A DNA stretch of 10,574 nt from JAWLBW01 sp041687475 (GTDB lineage Bacteria > J088 > JAWLBW01): positions 1 to 10,574 of the forward strand of contig JAWLBW010000150.1 of NCBI GenBank assembly GCA_041687475.1. Direction: 5' to 3'. Made by a program: the position numbers and the translations under genes. Shown piece after piece: positions 1-7,761 of this stretch. A model generated the notes under the pieces. That model made no database searches. It was not told the DNA's origin and was given only the letters and a program-made list of their open reading frames with translations. How positions within the stretch are numbered: the stretch's first letter is position 1; each line of letters begins with the position of its first letter.

Positions 1-540
1 GCCTGCACCGCCTGCATCGACGCCTGCGACGAAGTCATGACCAAGGTCGACAAGCCGACCGGCCTGATCCGGTACGACTCGGTGCAGGGCATGCAGCAGA
101 AGAAGAAACGCAGCGGGTGGAGTGCGCGCAGCTATGTCTATCTGGTGCTGCTGCTCGGCGTTTTCTCGGGGCTCGGCTTTACGGTGTTCAACCGCCAATC
201 GCTGAACGTGTCGGTGATTCGACCGCCCGACGCCCCGTTTCGCATGCTGCAGGACGGCGAGGTGCTTAACCACTTTCGCGTTCACCTGGCCAACACCGGA
301 TTCAGCGACGCACGCCTCGGCCTGTCGATTGAGCCTGAGGGCTACACGATTGTGACCCAGAGTAACCCGATCGACCTGGCGGGTGGCGGAAAGAAGAAGA
401 CCGATATCTTCATTCGCTTTCCGGCCTCGGTGCTGGTAGACGGCAAGAAAAGCGTACAACTGGTGGTGACTCCGGTAGAATCTAAGGGAGATGTGAACGA
501 AGTACGCCAGCGCATCGAGCTGCTGGGCCCGGTACAATAG
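1..540 (+). CDS. ccoG: CcoG/FixG-type cbb3 oxidase assembly protein, 3' part
   Basis: This is the C-terminal 179 residues of a membrane iron-sulfur protein of the CcoG/RdxA/FixG family, which takes part in maturation of cbb3-type cytochrome c oxidase (CcoG is reported to reduce copper during assembly). The reading frame is open from base 1 and stops with TAG at 538-540. The visible part starts inside a ferredoxin-type cluster motif: C2, C5 and C9 in CTACIDAC, which fits CxxCxxCxxxC with its first cysteine outside the window. A conserved-looking DKPTGLIRYDS stretch follows, then a basic linker (KKKR), one membrane helix at about residues 44-64, and a beta-rich periplasmic region of about 110 residues that matches the Ig-like FixG C-terminal domain. 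An internal ATG at 37 should not be used as a start, because it falls just after the cluster cysteines. The next gene starts 35 bases downstream on the same strand. The family call is confident; the symbol rests on family resemblance. Confidence 0.9.
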   Translation, partial: ACTACIDACDEVMTKVDKPTGLIRYDSVQGMQQKKKRSGWSARSYVYLVLLLGVFSGLGFTVFNRQSLNVSVIRPPDAPFRMLQDGEVLNHFRVHLANTGFSDARLGLSIEPEGYTIVTQSNPIDLAGGGKKKTDIFIRFPASVLVDGKKSVQLVVTPVESKGDVNEVRQRIELLGPVQ

Positions 541-562
541 CCGGCAGCATATTCACGCAGGT

Positions 563-570
563 GAAGGAGG
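563..570 (+). promoter_or_regulatory. Strong Shine-Dalgarno for the universal stress protein
   Basis: GAAGGAGG lies five bases before the ATG at 576. It decides the start: the GTG at 561 lies upstream of this site and would put the ribosome binding site inside the gene. Confidence 0.85.
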
Positions 571-575
571 CGAAC

Positions 576-1436
576 ATGTCTGTGTTCAAGACGTTCATCG
601 TACCGTTTGATTTTTCGGCAACCGCGCTGGAGACGCTCCGGTTTGCCGCCGACTGGTGCGCCAGGGTCGACGGCGAGCTCGTCGTCGTGCACGGCATGTC
701 GCTTCCCGTCATCTTCACCGCGACCAAGGCCTACGACGAAGACGACGTCGTGCGCGGGCTGCAGGTACACCTCGAGACCAAATTGAACAACCTGCTGCAG
801 CAGCGAGGGTGGGACGGACGGGTCGTCGTGCGACCCGAGGCCGTGCACGAATGGATCAACGAGGTGGCCGAACATTGCGAGCGGTCCGTGGTCATTCTCA
901 GCCGTCACGGCTGGAGCGGGCACCACAAGGGCCTGGGCGGTACGGCTCGACGCATCATTCAGGCCTTGCAGGTTCCGACCTGGCTGCACGCCGCCGAACC
1001 CCGGTCGACCAAACGCTACCTGGTGGCCATCGCGCTCGACGGCAAGGGCGGCAAGTTGGGGCGAATCGCCCGCGCACTCGCCGACGAAGATAACGCCGAG
1101 GTCGAACTTGTGACCGTCATGGACACCATCTCCGACGTCGGCTACCTGAGTGAAGTCGGCTGGGAAGCCACCGAGCGCGACATGGAGCACTTTACGAAAC
1201 TGGCGCGCGAAGAAGTCGACAAGGTCTCGAAAGAGGTCGACGCCGTCAGGCCCATGCCGGCCAGGGTGCTCGCCGGAGGTCTCGTACAGTCGCTGGAAAA
1301 GGAAGTCGAGGCCTGGAATGCGAGTGTCGTCGTCTGCGGCAAACACACCCGCGGCGTGCTGGCCACGCTCTTTCTCGGATCGACCTCCGACATGCTGGCG
1401 CGCTCACTGCCCACGCACGTGCTGATTGTGCCGTAG
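576..1436 (+). CDS. Universal stress protein, two tandem UspA domains
   Basis: The 286-residue cytoplasmic protein has two UspA-like domains, at about residues 1-140 and 147-286. UspA domains bind ATP or dimerise, and help cells survive starvation, oxygen limitation or redox stress. Domain 1 begins FIVPFDFSATA with the usual Asp (D12). Its nucleotide loop reads S109-x2-G112-x9-G122-T123, close to the G-x2-G-x9-G-[ST] consensus. Domain 2 has D155 near its start and the loop G255-x2-T258-x9-G268-S269, with Thr in place of the second Gly, so ATP binding there may be altered. The start is set by the Shine-Dalgarno at 563-570. The gene follows the CcoG-type gene by 35 bases and is probably cotranscribed with it, which would fit a role under low oxygen; that is inference from context. 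A possible weak terminator hairpin lies at 1495-1515. Confidence 0.92.
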   Translation: MSVFKTFIVPFDFSATALETLRFAADWCARVDGELVVVHGMSLPVIFTATKAYDEDDVVRGLQVHLETKLNNLLQQRGWDGRVVVRPEAVHEWINEVAEHCERSVVILSRHGWSGHHKGLGGTARRIIQALQVPTWLHAAEPRSTKRYLVAIALDGKGGKLGRIARALADEDNAEVELVTVMDTISDVGYLSEVGWEATERDMEHFTKLAREEVDKVSKEVDAVRPMPARVLAGGLVQSLEKEVEAWNASVVVCGKHTRGVLATLFLGSTSDMLARSLPTHVLIVP

Positions 1437-1494
1437 CCGCTTCGCGTCCGCGGCATTCTCAATCTCGAACGGTAACGTTCACGGGCCTCCCTCG

Positions 1495-1544
1495 GTCGGC
1501 AGCCTCAAGGCCGACTCTTGTCGTGGTGCGCCGACCCTGCCGAC
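1495..1544 (+). repeat. Competing inverted repeats, possible terminator of the upstream operon
   Basis: GTCGGC at 1495-1500 can pair with GCCGAC at 1510-1515 (loop AGCCTCAAG), followed by TCTTGT. This is a weak terminator-like arrangement 59 bases after the stress protein stop. The same left arm, extended to GTCGGCAG (1495-1502), also pairs perfectly over 8 bp with CTGCCGAC at 1537-1544. The two pairings exclude each other. There is no clear U-run, so termination is only a possibility. Confidence 0.4.
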
Positions 1545-1611
1545 GGATTCGCAATACGCCGGGCGGAAATGAACCGGCCAGGGGGCACCGGCCACGGTAG
1601 TGCGTGCGAGG

Positions 1612-1627
1612 CATGACAAATGTCATG
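1612..1627. promoter_or_regulatory. Perfect palindrome, candidate operator
   Basis: CATGACA (1612-1618) and TGTCATG (1621-1627) are perfect reverse complements with AA between them. The right arm overlaps a possible -35 hexamer at 1625-1630, the usual position for a repressor site. The size and symmetry fit a dimeric helix-turn-helix regulator. I cannot name the regulator from the sequence. Confidence 0.5.
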
Positions 1628-1654
1628 ACGCGAAGTCGGACACCCGGCTAATAT
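1625..1654 (+). promoter_or_regulatory. Candidate sigma-70-like promoter for the beta-repeat protein
   Basis: ATGACG (1625-1630) resembles TTGACA at four of six positions. TAATAT (1649-1654) resembles TATAAT at four of six. The spacer is 18 bases. If used, transcription would begin near 1661, downstream of the GTG at 1600, which would make the TTG at 1714 the gene start. The -10 box stands out in otherwise GC-rich DNA. Confidence 0.35.
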
Positions 1655-1713
1655 CTACCCGGGGCTCACTTGCGGGTGAAGGGGGAAGGGGCTGCCTACC
1701 GGGTGTACATGCA

Positions 1714-2589
1714 TTGAACCGAAAGCTCACATTCGTGCTAGGCCTTCCGCTGCTCTTGGGATTGGGCGGGTTGAGCGCCTTCGCGGCAAGCCGGTTTCTG
1801 TTTCTCGAGGTTCAATCGGAACGCGTCTCGCGCATGGCCATCGCCGACGAGGTGGTGGCGCGCGTAGCCTTTCTCGATGAGGCCGGTATCGCTTTTCCCG
1901 ACAGCTTTTCGGCCCGCGCGACGTTTGCCACGCAAATCGACATTCCGCTGGAGAGTACGTTCTCCATTCCCCTCGATTTCGATCTGACCTTTCCTCTCGA
2001 TGCGCGTTTGCGGATCGACGAAGAGTTCGACATCGACATCGAGCTGCCCATTCGTCTTGCCATCGCTTCGGATCAGATACGGGTCGACGAGCTGACGGTT
2101 TCCATCGACAGCGAGGTGTTCATCGACGATGAGCTCGAGCTCGATATCGCGCTGCCGGTTCGCTCGACGATGCGCGCCTTCGGGGTCTTGCCGGTGCCGG
2201 TGGCGGGTGAGGTTCCGGTCAAGGTTGTCGTACCCATTCGGCAGCCCGTACGCATACGCGATACCATTCGCGTGAAGACGAGCGATCTTGCGCTGCACGT
2301 CGACACCGTGGTGCCTGTCAGGGCCCGCGTTCCGATTCGCCAGGAAGTGGCGGTGCGGGGCGAAGTCAGTGGGCGTGTGCATCAGACGATTCAAGTGCCG
2401 GTCTCGGAGCGGCTTTCGTTGCCTCTCGACGCTTCGGTGCCCGTGGGGCTGCAGATTGCCGAGGGGGTGAAGGTGCGGCTCGACGGCTTCATTCCCACGG
2501 CCATTCAATTTCAGGAAGCCCTGCCTGTGCGTCTGCAGTCGCTTGAGCTGGCCGCGCAGGATCTTGCCATTCGTGCCGGGTCCCGGTGA
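1714..2589 (+). CDS. Membrane-anchored beta-repeat protein, unknown function
   Basis: I do not recognise this protein. From the TTG at 1714 it has 291 residues. A short basic start (NRK) precedes one hydrophobic helix at about residues 5-25, so the rest is probably periplasmic and anchored by its N-terminus. From residue 74 it is almost entirely alternating hydrophobic/charged beta-type sequence, punctuated by some 15 copies of a hydrophobic-Pro-[VIL] unit (for example residues 77-79, 85-87, 93-95, 111-113, 147-149, 167-169, 173-175, 200-202, 206-208, 228-230, 236-238, 242-244). Residues 74-147 are strongly acidic and residues 148-230 are rich in Arg, so the charge switches half way. The open frame extends upstream to a GTG at 1600, but residues from there look non-coding and precede the promoter candidate. 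TTG is the only later start codon before the hydrophobic helix. No strong Shine-Dalgarno is seen, so the start is uncertain. The gene stands alone and faces the response regulator gene tail to tail. Confidence 0.75.
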   Translation: MNRKLTFVLGLPLLLGLGGLSAFAASRFLFLEVQSERVSRMAIADEVVARVAFLDEAGIAFPDSFSARATFATQIDIPLESTFSIPLDFDLTFPLDARLRIDEEFDIDIELPIRLAIASDQIRVDELTVSIDSEVFIDDELELDIALPVRSTMRAFGVLPVPVAGEVPVKVVVPIRQPVRIRDTIRVKTSDLALHVDTVVPVRARVPIRQEVAVRGEVSGRVHQTIQVPVSERLSLPLDASVPVGLQIAEGVKVRLDGFIPTAIQFQEALPVRLQSLELAAQDLAIRAGSR

Positions 2590-2682
2590 AGGCCGCTCGA
2601 ATCGCCGGTCGTCTTGACGAATGCCGCGCCACCGTTCGCTCCGTCACCCTCGCCAGCCTGCGAGAGTTTCAGGCCGACCGTT
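2590..2682. other. Gap between convergent genes with small hairpin
   Basis: This 93-base gap lies between two convergent stop codons. CTCGC (2649-2653) pairs with GCGAG (2660-2664) around a six-base loop. The hairpin is short and lacks a T-run on either strand, so I cannot call it a terminator. Confidence 0.35.
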
Positions 2683-4040
<1,358 letters not shown>

Positions 4041-4044
<4 letters not shown>

Positions 4045-5846
4045 GACGACGTGACCCGAATGACTTCTTCAAAGGTCGTGATGCCGTCGAGCAGTTTACG
4101 GATGGCAGCCGCGCGCAGCGATTGCATGCCGTTTTTCGCGGCCGTCTTGCGAATGGTGTCGTTGTCGGCGCCGTCGATGATGAGCTGACGCACGCTCTCG
4201 TCGATCGAAAGCATCTCGAACACGCCGGTGCGCCCTTTGTAGCCCGTGCCCCGGCATTCCGGGCAGCCTTCGCCGTAGTGTACGGCCATGCGCGGCGTGT
4301 CGAGGCTCATGCGCAGCGCGGTACGCTCTTCGGGCGCCATGTCGCGTACACTGTCGCAGTGTACGCACACCTTGCGCATGAGTCGCTGCGCCATGACGCC
4401 GGTCAGGGTACTGGCAATGAGAAAGGGCTCGACGCCCAGATCGACCATACGGGCAATGGCGCTCGGCGCATCGTTGGTGTGCAGGGTCGAAAACACAAGG
4501 TGGCCGGTAAGTGCGGCTTGAATGGCGTGAGCGGCCGTTTCCCTGTCTCGTATTTCGCCGACCATGACGATATCGGGATCCTGGCGCAGCACATTACGTA
4601 GAATGTGGTCGAAGGTGAGCCCGATGACCGGCTGCACGGCAATCTGGTTGAAGTCTTCGTAAATGTTTTCGATGGGATCTTCGATGGTGACGATGTTCAC
4701 CTCGGGCGAAGCCAGGGTTCGCAGGGCCGTGTACAACGTCGTGCTCTTACCGCTGCCGGTGGGGCCGGTTACCAGCACGATGCCGTGAGGGCGCGTAATC
4801 CAGCTGCGGAAGGCTTCTAGCTCGCGGGGGTAGAAGCCCACGTGTTCGAGACTCTGCGATACCAGGTCGGGATCGAAGATACGAATGACGATCTTTTCGC
4901 CGAAGGCCACCGGTACGCACGATACACGCAGTTCGATTTCACGTCCCTGGAATTCGGTCTTGATGCGGCCGTCCTGGGGACGCCGCTTCTCGGCGATATC
5001 CATGCGCGAAAGCATCTTCAGCCGGCTGATTACGGCCGGATGCACGACTTTCGGAATTTCGTGAACATTGTGCAGAATGCCGTCGATGCGAAAGCGCACC
5101 ACCGCCTTGTCGCGTTTCGGCTCGATGTGAATGTCCGACGTGCGCTGGTCGTAGGCGTAGCGCAGCAGATAGTCGACCGCATTGACCACATGGTGATCGC
5201 TGGCCTCGATTTCCTGGTCGCCCCGCAGGCGAACGAATTGCTCGAGGTTTCCGAGGTCGACCACGCTGGGGGCTATGACCTTGGCGGCTTTCGTCAGCGA
5301 GGTGCGCAGGCCGTAGAATTCGACGATTACCTTTTCGATGTCGCTGCGTGAGGCCACCACCACGCGAAACGCTTTGCCGGCGGCCACCCCGAAATGTTCG
5401 AGTCCGCCGCGGTCGAAGGGATCGGCCGTGGCCACGACCAGACTCTCGTCCTCGCGGGCGATGGGAATGATGGCGTGTCGTTGCGCGAAGGGCTTCGACA
5501 CCGTACGGGTAACCAGGTCGGGATCGAGCTTGACCGGATCAAGCTTCTCGAAAGCGAGGCCGGCGCGCTCGGCAATGGCCTTGAAGATCATGTCTTCGGT
5601 CAGCGGCTTGCCGTTCGGCGTATCGAAGCCGAAGGAAAGCACGATCTCGACCGGATGCACCGTATTCTGACCGTCGCGCCGCCAGTTGCGGGCGTTGTCG
5701 CGACGCTCCTTGAGAATGCGGCTGCGCTGCACGGCGCCGCGTACTTCGACGTCGCGGGCGTCGGTGTCGCGAAGGAGTTCCTGTTCGACCAGAGTCTGCA
5801 GCACATACTCGAGTGAGAGACCGTTCTCCGGGGCAGCGCGTTGCAT
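4041..5846 (-). CDS. GspE/PilB-family type II secretion or type IV pilus assembly ATPase
   Basis: The 601-residue cytoplasmic hexameric ATPase would power pseudopilus or pilus extension. Residues 1-70 are a helical, charged N-terminal region. An MshEN/GspE N-terminal domain follows at about 75-180 (PLTEDMIFKAIAERAGL). The catalytic core covers about 215-600: SDIHIEP near 237-243, Walker A GPTGSGKS (361-368), Asp box with E389-D390, Walker B DIVMVGE (425-431), and His box with H449 and H456. Two CxxC pairs (C494/C497 and C528/C531) form the zinc-binding tetracysteine element of GspE and PilB. Length and motifs are complete, so the enzyme should be active. The tetracysteine excludes a PilT retraction ATPase, but GspE and PilB cannot be separated by sequence reading alone. 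The ATG at 5844-5846 has AAAAAGG five bases upstream. The gene is first in an operon with the response regulator and has a promoter candidate at 5904-5932. Confidence 0.93.
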
Positions 5847-5851
5847 GGTTA

Positions 5852-5858
5852 CCTTTTT
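5852..5858 (-). promoter_or_regulatory. Ribosome binding site of the ATPase gene
   Basis: On the minus strand AAAAAGG lies five bases before the ATG at 5844-5846. It is a moderate Shine-Dalgarno that supports this start. Confidence 0.6.
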
Positions 5859-5903
5859 GCGGTGCGTGTGAAAACTTGTTCGTGCTGTGAAAAGATTGCG
5901 TAT

Positions 5904-5932
5904 AGTCTAGTCGGGCAGGGTACAGGAGTCAA
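5904..5932 (-). promoter_or_regulatory. Sigma-70-like promoter for the ATPase-regulator operon
   Basis: On the minus strand TTGACT (5927-5932, five of six to consensus) is followed after exactly 17 bases by TAGACT (5904-5909, four of six). The predicted transcription start is near 5897, giving a leader of about 50 bases. No -24/-12 sigma-54 element (GG-N10-GC with TGGCAC/TTGCA context) was noticed here, so the regulator may not control its own operon. Confidence 0.6.
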
Positions 5933-5943
5933 ACGCTTGCCTT

Positions 5944-5955
5944 GCAACTGGTTGC
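5944..5955. repeat. Short inverted repeat upstream of the ATPase promoter
   Basis: GCAAC (5944-5948) and GTTGC (5951-5955) are perfect reverse complements two bases apart. They lie 12-23 bases upstream of the -35 hexamer of the minus-strand promoter, where an activator could bind. The arms are short enough to occur by chance. Confidence 0.3.
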
Positions 5956-6120
5956 GACGGCGCAGGGTAGGTGCCTGACGCGGCTCGCCGACGTTGAGCC
6001 GTGCGTCGTACACCACCGCCGCGCACGTGTGGCTACCGGGTAAACCTGCCGCAGAACCGCCGGGCGGCGACCGCGTGGCGCCCGTGCTTCACGTGCGCCG
6101 TGCAACCCGTGCCGACCCGT

Positions 6121-6126
6121 GATACT
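6121..6126 (+). promoter_or_regulatory. Possible -10 box just before the lipoprotein gene
   Basis: GATACT (four of six to TATAAT) lies ten bases before the ATG at 6137, in an A/T-rich patch within GC-rich DNA. No -35 hexamer at normal spacing and no Shine-Dalgarno was found. A transcript from here would be leaderless or nearly so. Confidence 0.3.
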
Positions 6127-6136
6127 ATTTCCACCT

Positions 6137-6508
6137 ATGCAGGCGCGTCTCTGGCAGATTATTTCAATCATCTTTGCAATGGGGCTGTGGGCCTGCGGCG
6201 GGGCTACCTCGACGCAGAACCTGGGCCAGCCGTGTGAGTCGGAGCGCGATTGTCGGGCCGGGCAGGCCTGTCTCGTGACCGCTTCGCACGAAGCCATGGC
6301 AGCCTGGGTGGCGCACACGCCTTACGTGTTCATGGGTTCCGAAACCACCGAGCCTACCGAGCCCGGTGCGGCAACCTGTCAGATACCCTGCCGAAGCAAT
6401 ACCGATTGTCCTGACGCGTACGTCTGTTACCAGGACGATCCCTCGAATGTCGATTTGACCGCCATCTGCGTGCCCGAGGAATGGGAGCAGGAACAGAGCG
6501 GTAGCTGA
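6137..6508 (+). CDS. Small cysteine-rich lipoprotein
   Basis: The 123-residue protein starts with a hydrophobic signal (QIISIIFAMG) and a lipobox-like LWAC, giving a lipidated Cys at position 20, so it should be anchored in a membrane of the envelope. The mature part has eight more cysteines (33, 39, 45, 81, 85, 91, 97, 111). Two units share the spacing C-x5-C-x5-C, at 33-45 (CESERDCRAGQAC) and 85-97 (CRSNTDCPDAYVC), an internal duplication that resembles the Dickkopf-like cysteine modules common in secreted myxobacterial and related proteins. Disulfide bonds and a structural or binding role are likely, but no function can be assigned. The linker between the units (about 68-79) is rich in Thr, Glu and Pro, and the tail is acidic. 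An upstream in-frame GTG at 6119 would add six residues; the ATG places the signal peptide normally. No Shine-Dalgarno is visible. Confidence 0.8.
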   Translation: MQARLWQIISIIFAMGLWACGGATSTQNLGQPCESERDCRAGQACLVTASHEAMAAWVAHTPYVFMGSETTEPTEPGAATCQIPCRSNTDCPDAYVCYQDDPSNVDLTAICVPEEWEQEQSGS

Positions 6509-6516
6509 CGCGTACC

Positions 6517-6522
6517 TATTAT
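6517..6522 (+). promoter_or_regulatory. Possible -10 box just before the mutase gene
   Basis: TATTAT (five of six to TATAAT) lies 18 bases before the ATG at 6541. No good -35 hexamer lies 16-18 bases upstream. The surrounding TATTATTTCC resembles the TACTATTTCC that precedes the lipoprotein gene. Confidence 0.3.
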
Positions 6523-6540
6523 TTCCCTCCGAGCGCTGAT

Positions 6541-7761
6541 ATGAAGTTCGTTATTCTGCACGGCGATGGCATGGGCGACTGGCCCATCGAATCACTAGGC
6601 AACCGCACGCCGCTCGAGGCGGCCAGTACGCCGAACCTCGATCGGCTGGCGCGCCTGGGCGATCTGGGTCTGCTGCACACCATTCCCGAGGGGCTTCCGC
6701 CGGGCAGCGACGTGGGCAGTCTGACATTGTTCGGATTCAATCCGCGCGACTACTATACGGGCCGTTCGCCCATCGAAGCGGCCAGTATGGGCATCGCGCT
6801 GGGCGATGCCGACGTGGCGTTCCGCTGCAATCTGGTGAACATCGATTACGAATCGGCCGACCCGGTCATGGTCGACTTTACGGCCGGCCACATCACCACC
6901 GAAGAGGCGAGCGAGCTGATTGCCGCGGTACAGCAGGCGCTTGGCGGCGAGGGCATTGAATTTCACCCCGGCGTCAGCTATCGCCACTGCATGGTCTGGC
7001 GCAACGGCGTGCAGGACATGACCACCGTGCCGCCCCACGACATCAGCGACAAGGCAATTACGGCGCACCTTCCGGCCGGCAACGGTGCAGACCGGCTGAA
7101 CTCGTTAATGGAGCGCAGCCGCGAAGTGCTGGCGGCGCATCCGGTCAACAAGGCCCGGGTCGAAAAGGGGATGAAGCCCGCCACCCAGATCTGGCTCTGG
7201 GGCCAGGGGCTGCGCCCCCGCGTGCAGACCTACGGCGAGAAGTTCGGCCTCAGCGGCGTCGTCGTTTCGGCGGTCGACCTGGTAAAAGGTTTGGGCGTGC
7301 TGTGCGGCCTTGACGTGCCCGAAGTAGAAGGCGCCACCGGTTGGGTCGACACCAACTGTGAAAACAAGGTGGCCGCGGCGTTGGCCGGCCTCGAGAAGCA
7401 CGACTTTGCCTACATTCACCTCGAAGCTCCCGATGAAGCCGGGCATCAGGGCGATGCAGCCAAGAAAGTGCATGCCATTGAGATGTTCGACCAGCGCATC
7501 GTCGGTCCGGTTTTCGAGGCGTTGGAGAAGATGGGCGAGCCCTATCGCGTGTTGATTTCGCCCGACCACCCGACACCCGTGGCCACCAAGACGCACACGT
7601 CGGAAGCGGTACCGTTTATCTTCTTCGACAGCGAACGTCATACGGCCGATCGTGGTTCGCGGCGCTATACCGAGAACGACGCGAAGGCGGCCGGTCTCGA
7701 AGTTCGTGATGGCTACACGGTCTGGAACGATATCGTAACGGGACGCAACCTTGTCGCCTGA
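6541..7761 (+). CDS. apgM: Cofactor-independent phosphoglycerate mutase, archaeal type (ApgM family)
   Basis: The 406-residue cytoplasmic enzyme of the alkaline phosphatase superfamily is expected to interconvert 3- and 2-phosphoglycerate in glycolysis and gluconeogenesis through a phosphoserine intermediate and two metal ions. The metal-binding start reads ILHGDGMGDWP with D9. The nucleophile motif GSDVGS puts the catalytic Ser at S56, equivalent to the Ser of NSEVGH in classical iPGM. Further metal ligands appear as D298 and H302 (EAPDEAGHQGD), D342-H343 (SPDHPTP) and H352 (KTHTSEAVPF). Length fits the family, which is shorter than the bacterial GpmI type of about 510 residues. Some bacterial relatives are labelled 'proposed homoserine kinase' in family models, but no threonine-pathway gene lies nearby. 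The ATG at 6541 fits the family start; its Shine-Dalgarno is weak. The gene lies 32 bases after the lipoprotein gene, and its last 11 bases overlap the prepilin peptidase gene. Confidence 0.92.
   Translation: MKFVILHGDGMGDWPIESLGNRTPLEAASTPNLDRLARLGDLGLLHTIPEGLPPGSDVGSLTLFGFNPRDYYTGRSPIEAASMGIALGDADVAFRCNLVNIDYESADPVMVDFTAGHITTEEASELIAAVQQALGGEGIEFHPGVSYRHCMVWRNGVQDMTTVPPHDISDKAITAHLPAGNGADRLNSLMERSREVLAAHPVNKARVEKGMKPATQIWLWGQGLRPRVQTYGEKFGLSGVVVSAVDLVKGLGVLCGLDVPEVEGATGWVDTNCENKVAAALAGLEKHDFAYIHLEAPDEAGHQGDAAKKVHAIEMFDQRIVGPVFEALEKMGEPYRVLISPDHPTPVATKTHTSEAVPFIFFDSERHTADRGSRRYTENDAKAAGLEVRDGYTVWNDIVTGRNLVA

Larger units (their letters stand above)
1437..1713. other. Intergenic region with inverted repeats and promoter candidate
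   Basis: This 277-base non-coding stretch separates the stress protein gene from the beta-repeat protein gene. It holds competing inverted repeats at 1495-1544, a perfect palindrome at 1612-1627, and a promoter-like pair at 1625-1654. A short hairpin-forming sequence at 1665-1679 has a relative near 9534-9590. I see no conserved short gene in it. Confidence 0.6.
5847..6136. other. Intergenic region between divergent genes
   Basis: About 290 bases separate the ATPase operon and the lipoprotein gene, which point away from each other. The left third holds the minus-strand promoter and an inverted repeat at 5944-5955. The middle is GC-rich with a 6-bp hairpin, CGGCTC (5981-5986) with GAGCCG (5996-6001). 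The right end is a short A/T-rich box just before the lipoprotein ATG. No conserved reading frame is evident. Confidence 0.55.

Noticed and set aside
561..575. GTG start for the stress protein
   Set aside because: The strong Shine-Dalgarno at 563-570 would fall inside the coding region. The ATG at 576 has ideal spacing.
342..1346. A 334-residue minus-strand open frame
   Set aside because: It lies antisense to the CcoG-type and stress protein genes, has no domain motif, and results from the GC-biased third codon positions of the real genes.
1738..2508. A 256-residue minus-strand open frame opposite the beta-repeat protein
   Set aside because: It is rich in His and Arg without domain structure. 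The plus-strand frame has a membrane helix and a regular repeat, so it is the real gene.
2606..2680. CGGTCG/CGACCG pairing across the convergent gap
   Set aside because: The arms are 6 bp and more than 60 bases apart, so the pairing has no support beyond chance.
6024..6095. Two CACGTG hexamers at 6024-6029 and 6090-6095
   Set aside because: A 6-bp palindrome is expected by chance in GC-rich DNA, and the spacing and flanks give no further symmetry.
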